43,737 nt of DNA, taken from an uncultured Myxococcales bacterium. Lineage in GTDB: Bacteria > Myxococcota_A > UBA9042. The translations under genes and the position numbers were made by a program. Under the pieces are notes generated by a model. The model was given only the letters and a program-made list of their open reading frames with translations, was not told the origin of the DNA and ran no database searches. Positions 42,213 through 43,737 of the stretch are shown here, piece after piece. The stretch covers positions 1-43,737 of the forward strand of contig CAIYWC010000190.1 of the NCBI GenBank assembly GCA_903929795.1. Direction: 5' to 3'. Each line of letters starts with the position of its first letter. The first letter of the stretch is position 1.

Positions 42213-43391
42213 TCAGTAGATGTTCAAGCCGAGCTGGACCGCGGGCGTGAGCGTGTTGGCCCACGGCGTCCCGGGCTGCAAGAGCCCGCCGGCGCGGACG
42301 CTGAACGCGAGGCGGGTGGTCATGGCGATCTCGGATTCGACGCCGAACGTCAGGAATGGCTGGGTGGTCGAGAGGTAAGCCCAGTCGCCGCCGCCGGTGT
42401 TGATGTACTGCATGCCGCCGCCGACACGCGGGCCAAAATGCCAGAGGCCGAGGTGGATCGGCAGCCAGATCAGGTCGGCGCCGTAGCGGGCGAACCACAT
42501 GTCGCCGGGCGTATACGGGTCGCTGGCGCCGCCGACGTCAAACGTCAAGACGGCGCCGAGCGTTTGCGTGAAAAACCCGCCGAAATTCATGTGGAAGACG
42601 TAGCCGCTCAGCGCCCGGTCGGCGGCGACCTGCTGCATCATCCAGCCGCCGCCGAATTGCCAGGTGAAGCCTTGGCGGTCCAGCGGTGCGCGCCCGCGCT
42701 GCCAGAGCCCGGCGCCTTCCTCCGCGGAAATGACGGCGGTGGCGCGCGGATCGAGGTCAAAGCGCGTCAGTTCGTCCAGGCCGATCAGCCGCTCGCGGCC
42801 GCCTGCGCTGAGCAAGTGCACGGGATGGTGCGGATGGATGGCGACAATGCCGTCGTAGCGCGCGCCCTCGCTGGCGGCGATGCCGATGGTCGCGACCAAG
42901 GCCACCGCAACCGCGGCGGCGATCAGCGCCGTTGCCGCACCCTTGGCGTCGCCCCGCGCGGCCGTCGCCCCACCGCCGACGCCAGCGGACGAAAAGCCTC
43001 CGCCCGCGACCGCACCGCGCTGCAGCGGCTGCCGGGCCACGTAGGTCGGCGGGCCAAAACCCATGTACAGCGGCGGCATGATGAAGACATAGACCGGCGG
43101 GCCCGACGGTTCGTACGGCGCATAAACGGCGTCGCCCGACTGCGGTTCGCCCTGCCCATCCGCGCTGGTCGCTTCCGCCGGAGCCGGAGCCCACGCGGGC
43201 GCCGGCCGCAGCTCCGGGGCAGTCGAGAACTGCTGCACGACGTGCACGGCCTGACCGCGCTCCATCGGCGGCACGTCGACCAGACGCTGCAGCTCATCGC
43301 TCGGGATCTCATAGCTCTTGGCGAGACAGCCCGGCAGCGACACCAGCAGCGCCACCGCAACAATCGGTCCCAGATGCAGTCCGCGCGCCAT
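42213..43391 (-). CDS. Lipoprotein with central hydrophobic segment and beta-rich C-terminal half
   Basis: Protein of 392 aa, family not recognised. Seen: signal with lipobox LPGC, a Pro/Ala-rich region (about 50-95), a Tyr/Pro/Met-rich stretch, a Gly-rich region, a hydrophobic helix at about 150-175 (A-L-I-A-A-A-V-A-V-A-L-V-A-T-I-G-I-A), then a beta-rich half ending L-G-L-N-I-Y, with a terminal aromatic residue as in outer-membrane barrels. GGGAGG lies 7 bases before the ATG. The co-transcribed mscL suggests an envelope role only by context. Confidence 0.6.
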   Translation of the reverse strand: MARGLHLGPIVAVALLVSLPGCLAKSYEIPSDELQRLVDVPPMERGQAVHVVQQFSTAPELRPAPAWAPAPAEATSADGQGEPQSGDAVYAPYEPSGPPVYVFIMPPLYMGFGPPTYVARQPLQRGAVAGGGFSSAGVGGGATAARGDAKGAATALIAAAVAVALVATIGIAASEGARYDGIVAIHPHHPVHLLSAGGRERLIGLDELTRFDLDPRATAVISAEEGAGLWQRGRAPLDRQGFTWQFGGGWMMQQVAADRALSGYVFHMNFGGFFTQTLGAVLTFDVGGASDPYTPGDMWFARYGADLIWLPIHLGLWHFGPRVGGGMQYINTGGGDWAYLSTTQPFLTFGVESEIAMTTRLAFSVRAGGLLQPGTPWANTLTPAVQLGLNIY

Positions 43392-43464
43392 CGCCAACCT
43401 CCCGGTGCCCAGCATAGGACACCACGCGGGTTTGCGGTACTGCGACGCGCGACACGCGCCGGGC

Positions 43465-43493
43465 TTGACACGCCGGACGCCATGCGGCACTCT
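43465..43493 (+). promoter_or_regulatory. Promoter of tRNA-Val
   Basis: TTGACA (perfect -35), a 17-base spacer and CACTCT, about 58 bases before the tRNA. No protein gene lies between. Confidence 0.5.
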
Positions 43494-43551
43494 GCCGCCC
43501 GCTCCAAGCGTGGCTCGGAGCGCCAGTTGCCGGCCAAGCGCCGGGTGCGAT

Positions 43552-43626
43552 GCGCGCATAACTCAGCGGTAGAGTATCACCTTCACACGGTGGGAGTCCT
43601 AGGTTCAAATCCTAGTGTGCGCACCA
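43552..43626 (+). tRNA. tRNA-Val (anticodon CAC)
   Basis: Full cloverleaf by hand: acceptor GCGCGCA pairs with TGTGCGC (one G-T pair), D-arm with CTC/GAG, anticodon stem TCACC/GGTGG with loop TTCACAC and anticodon CAC, T-arm CTAGG/CCTAG with loop TTCAAAT, discriminator A and encoded CCA. It reads GUG codons. Confidence 0.95.
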
Positions 43627-43630
43627 AGAA

Positions 43631-43655
43631 AGCCTTCGGAAACGAAGGCTTTTTT
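43631..43655 (+). terminator. Rho-independent terminator after tRNA-Val
   Basis: AGCCTTCG and CGAAGGCT form an eight-pair stem around a GAAA tetraloop, followed by five T, then CG and five more T. It starts four bases after the CCA end. Confidence 0.93.
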
Positions 43656-43685
43656 CGTTTTTGGATCCAGCCGGATAGGCGATTT

Positions 43686-43726
43686 GGTGACACCGGCAGG
43701 CCGTTGGTGACACCGCTGGTGACACC
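43686..43726. repeat. Three copies of GGTGACACC downstream of tRNA-Val
   Basis: GGTGACACC occurs at 43686-43694, 43706-43714 and 43718-43726. The nine-mer is itself symmetric (GGTG-A-CACC). It lies just past the tRNA terminator, at the end of the window, so the array may continue. Confidence 0.7.
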
Positions 43727-43737
43727 AGTTGCGAAAA

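Overview
The window is high-GC bacterial chromosome with dense genes, strong GC bias at third codon positions, and many secreted lipoproteins. These lipoproteins follow one plan: a lipobox, then an Asp/Thr/Gly-rich linker often ending in D-T-G-P, then Cys-rich repeats of the form C-G-[DN]-G-x-C-x3-E-x4-C-x2-D-C. Together with a KirBac channel, an IgGFc-binding-like surface protein, a zinc-ribbon MscL, HiPIP and a complete-looking late menaquinone block, this points to a Myxococcota / former Deltaproteobacteria-type organism. That placement is inference from gene content; no rRNA is present. I see no phage, transposase, plasmid or CRISPR signature.

Layout. 1-8.8 kb (+): GMC oxidoreductase with an overlapping membrane/lipocalin-like protein, a hemolysin III (PAQR) family protein, a clan-A glycosidase-like lipoprotein, hisH-hisF, and a DUF3857-like secreted protein. 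8.8-10.5 kb (-): GH27 alpha-galactosidase lipoprotein. 10.8-18.4 kb: Cys-rich lipoprotein, VOC protein (-), a hisA-hisI-hisE fusion, an IgGFc-binding-like lipoprotein, hisD, and an amidohydrolase-like protein. 18.4-19.9 kb (-): overlapping KirBac channel and pyroglutamyl-peptidase genes. 20.3-25.1 kb (+): Cys-repeat/somatomedin-B/cytochrome-c lipoprotein, HiPIP, L-type-lectin lipoprotein, and a Gly/Thr-linker lipoprotein. 25.2-29.3 kb (+): menB-menA-menC/E (MenC and MenE fused). 29.3-30.4 kb (+): aquaporin plus arsenate reductase. 30.6-32.3 kb (+): Cys-repeat lipoprotein and a secreted barrel-like protein. 32.5-37.8 kb: GbsR/MarR-type regulator (-), truD, SNF2 ATPase. 38.0-41.6 kb (-): GT39-like glycosyltransferase and YfhO-like membrane protein. 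41.7-43.4 kb (-): mscL and a lipoprotein. 43.55 kb: tRNA-Val(CAC) with terminator.

How genes work together: histidine genes for the middle and end of the pathway (hisH, F, A, I, E, D) are split into three islands separated by unrelated genes. menB-A-CE is a tight operon for late menaquinone synthesis. The aquaporin-ArsC pair looks like a minimal arsenate detoxification unit.

The most unusual structural signal is a pair of gap-free 159-bp inverted repeats (32272-32430 and 37840-37998, about 79% identical by hand count). Each begins 6 bases after the stop codon of the preceding gene and lies between convergent genes. I cannot assign them to a known family. Domain fusions (HisA-HisI-HisE, MenC-MenE) and the somatomedin-B-like plus cytochrome-c lipoprotein are the other main points of interest.
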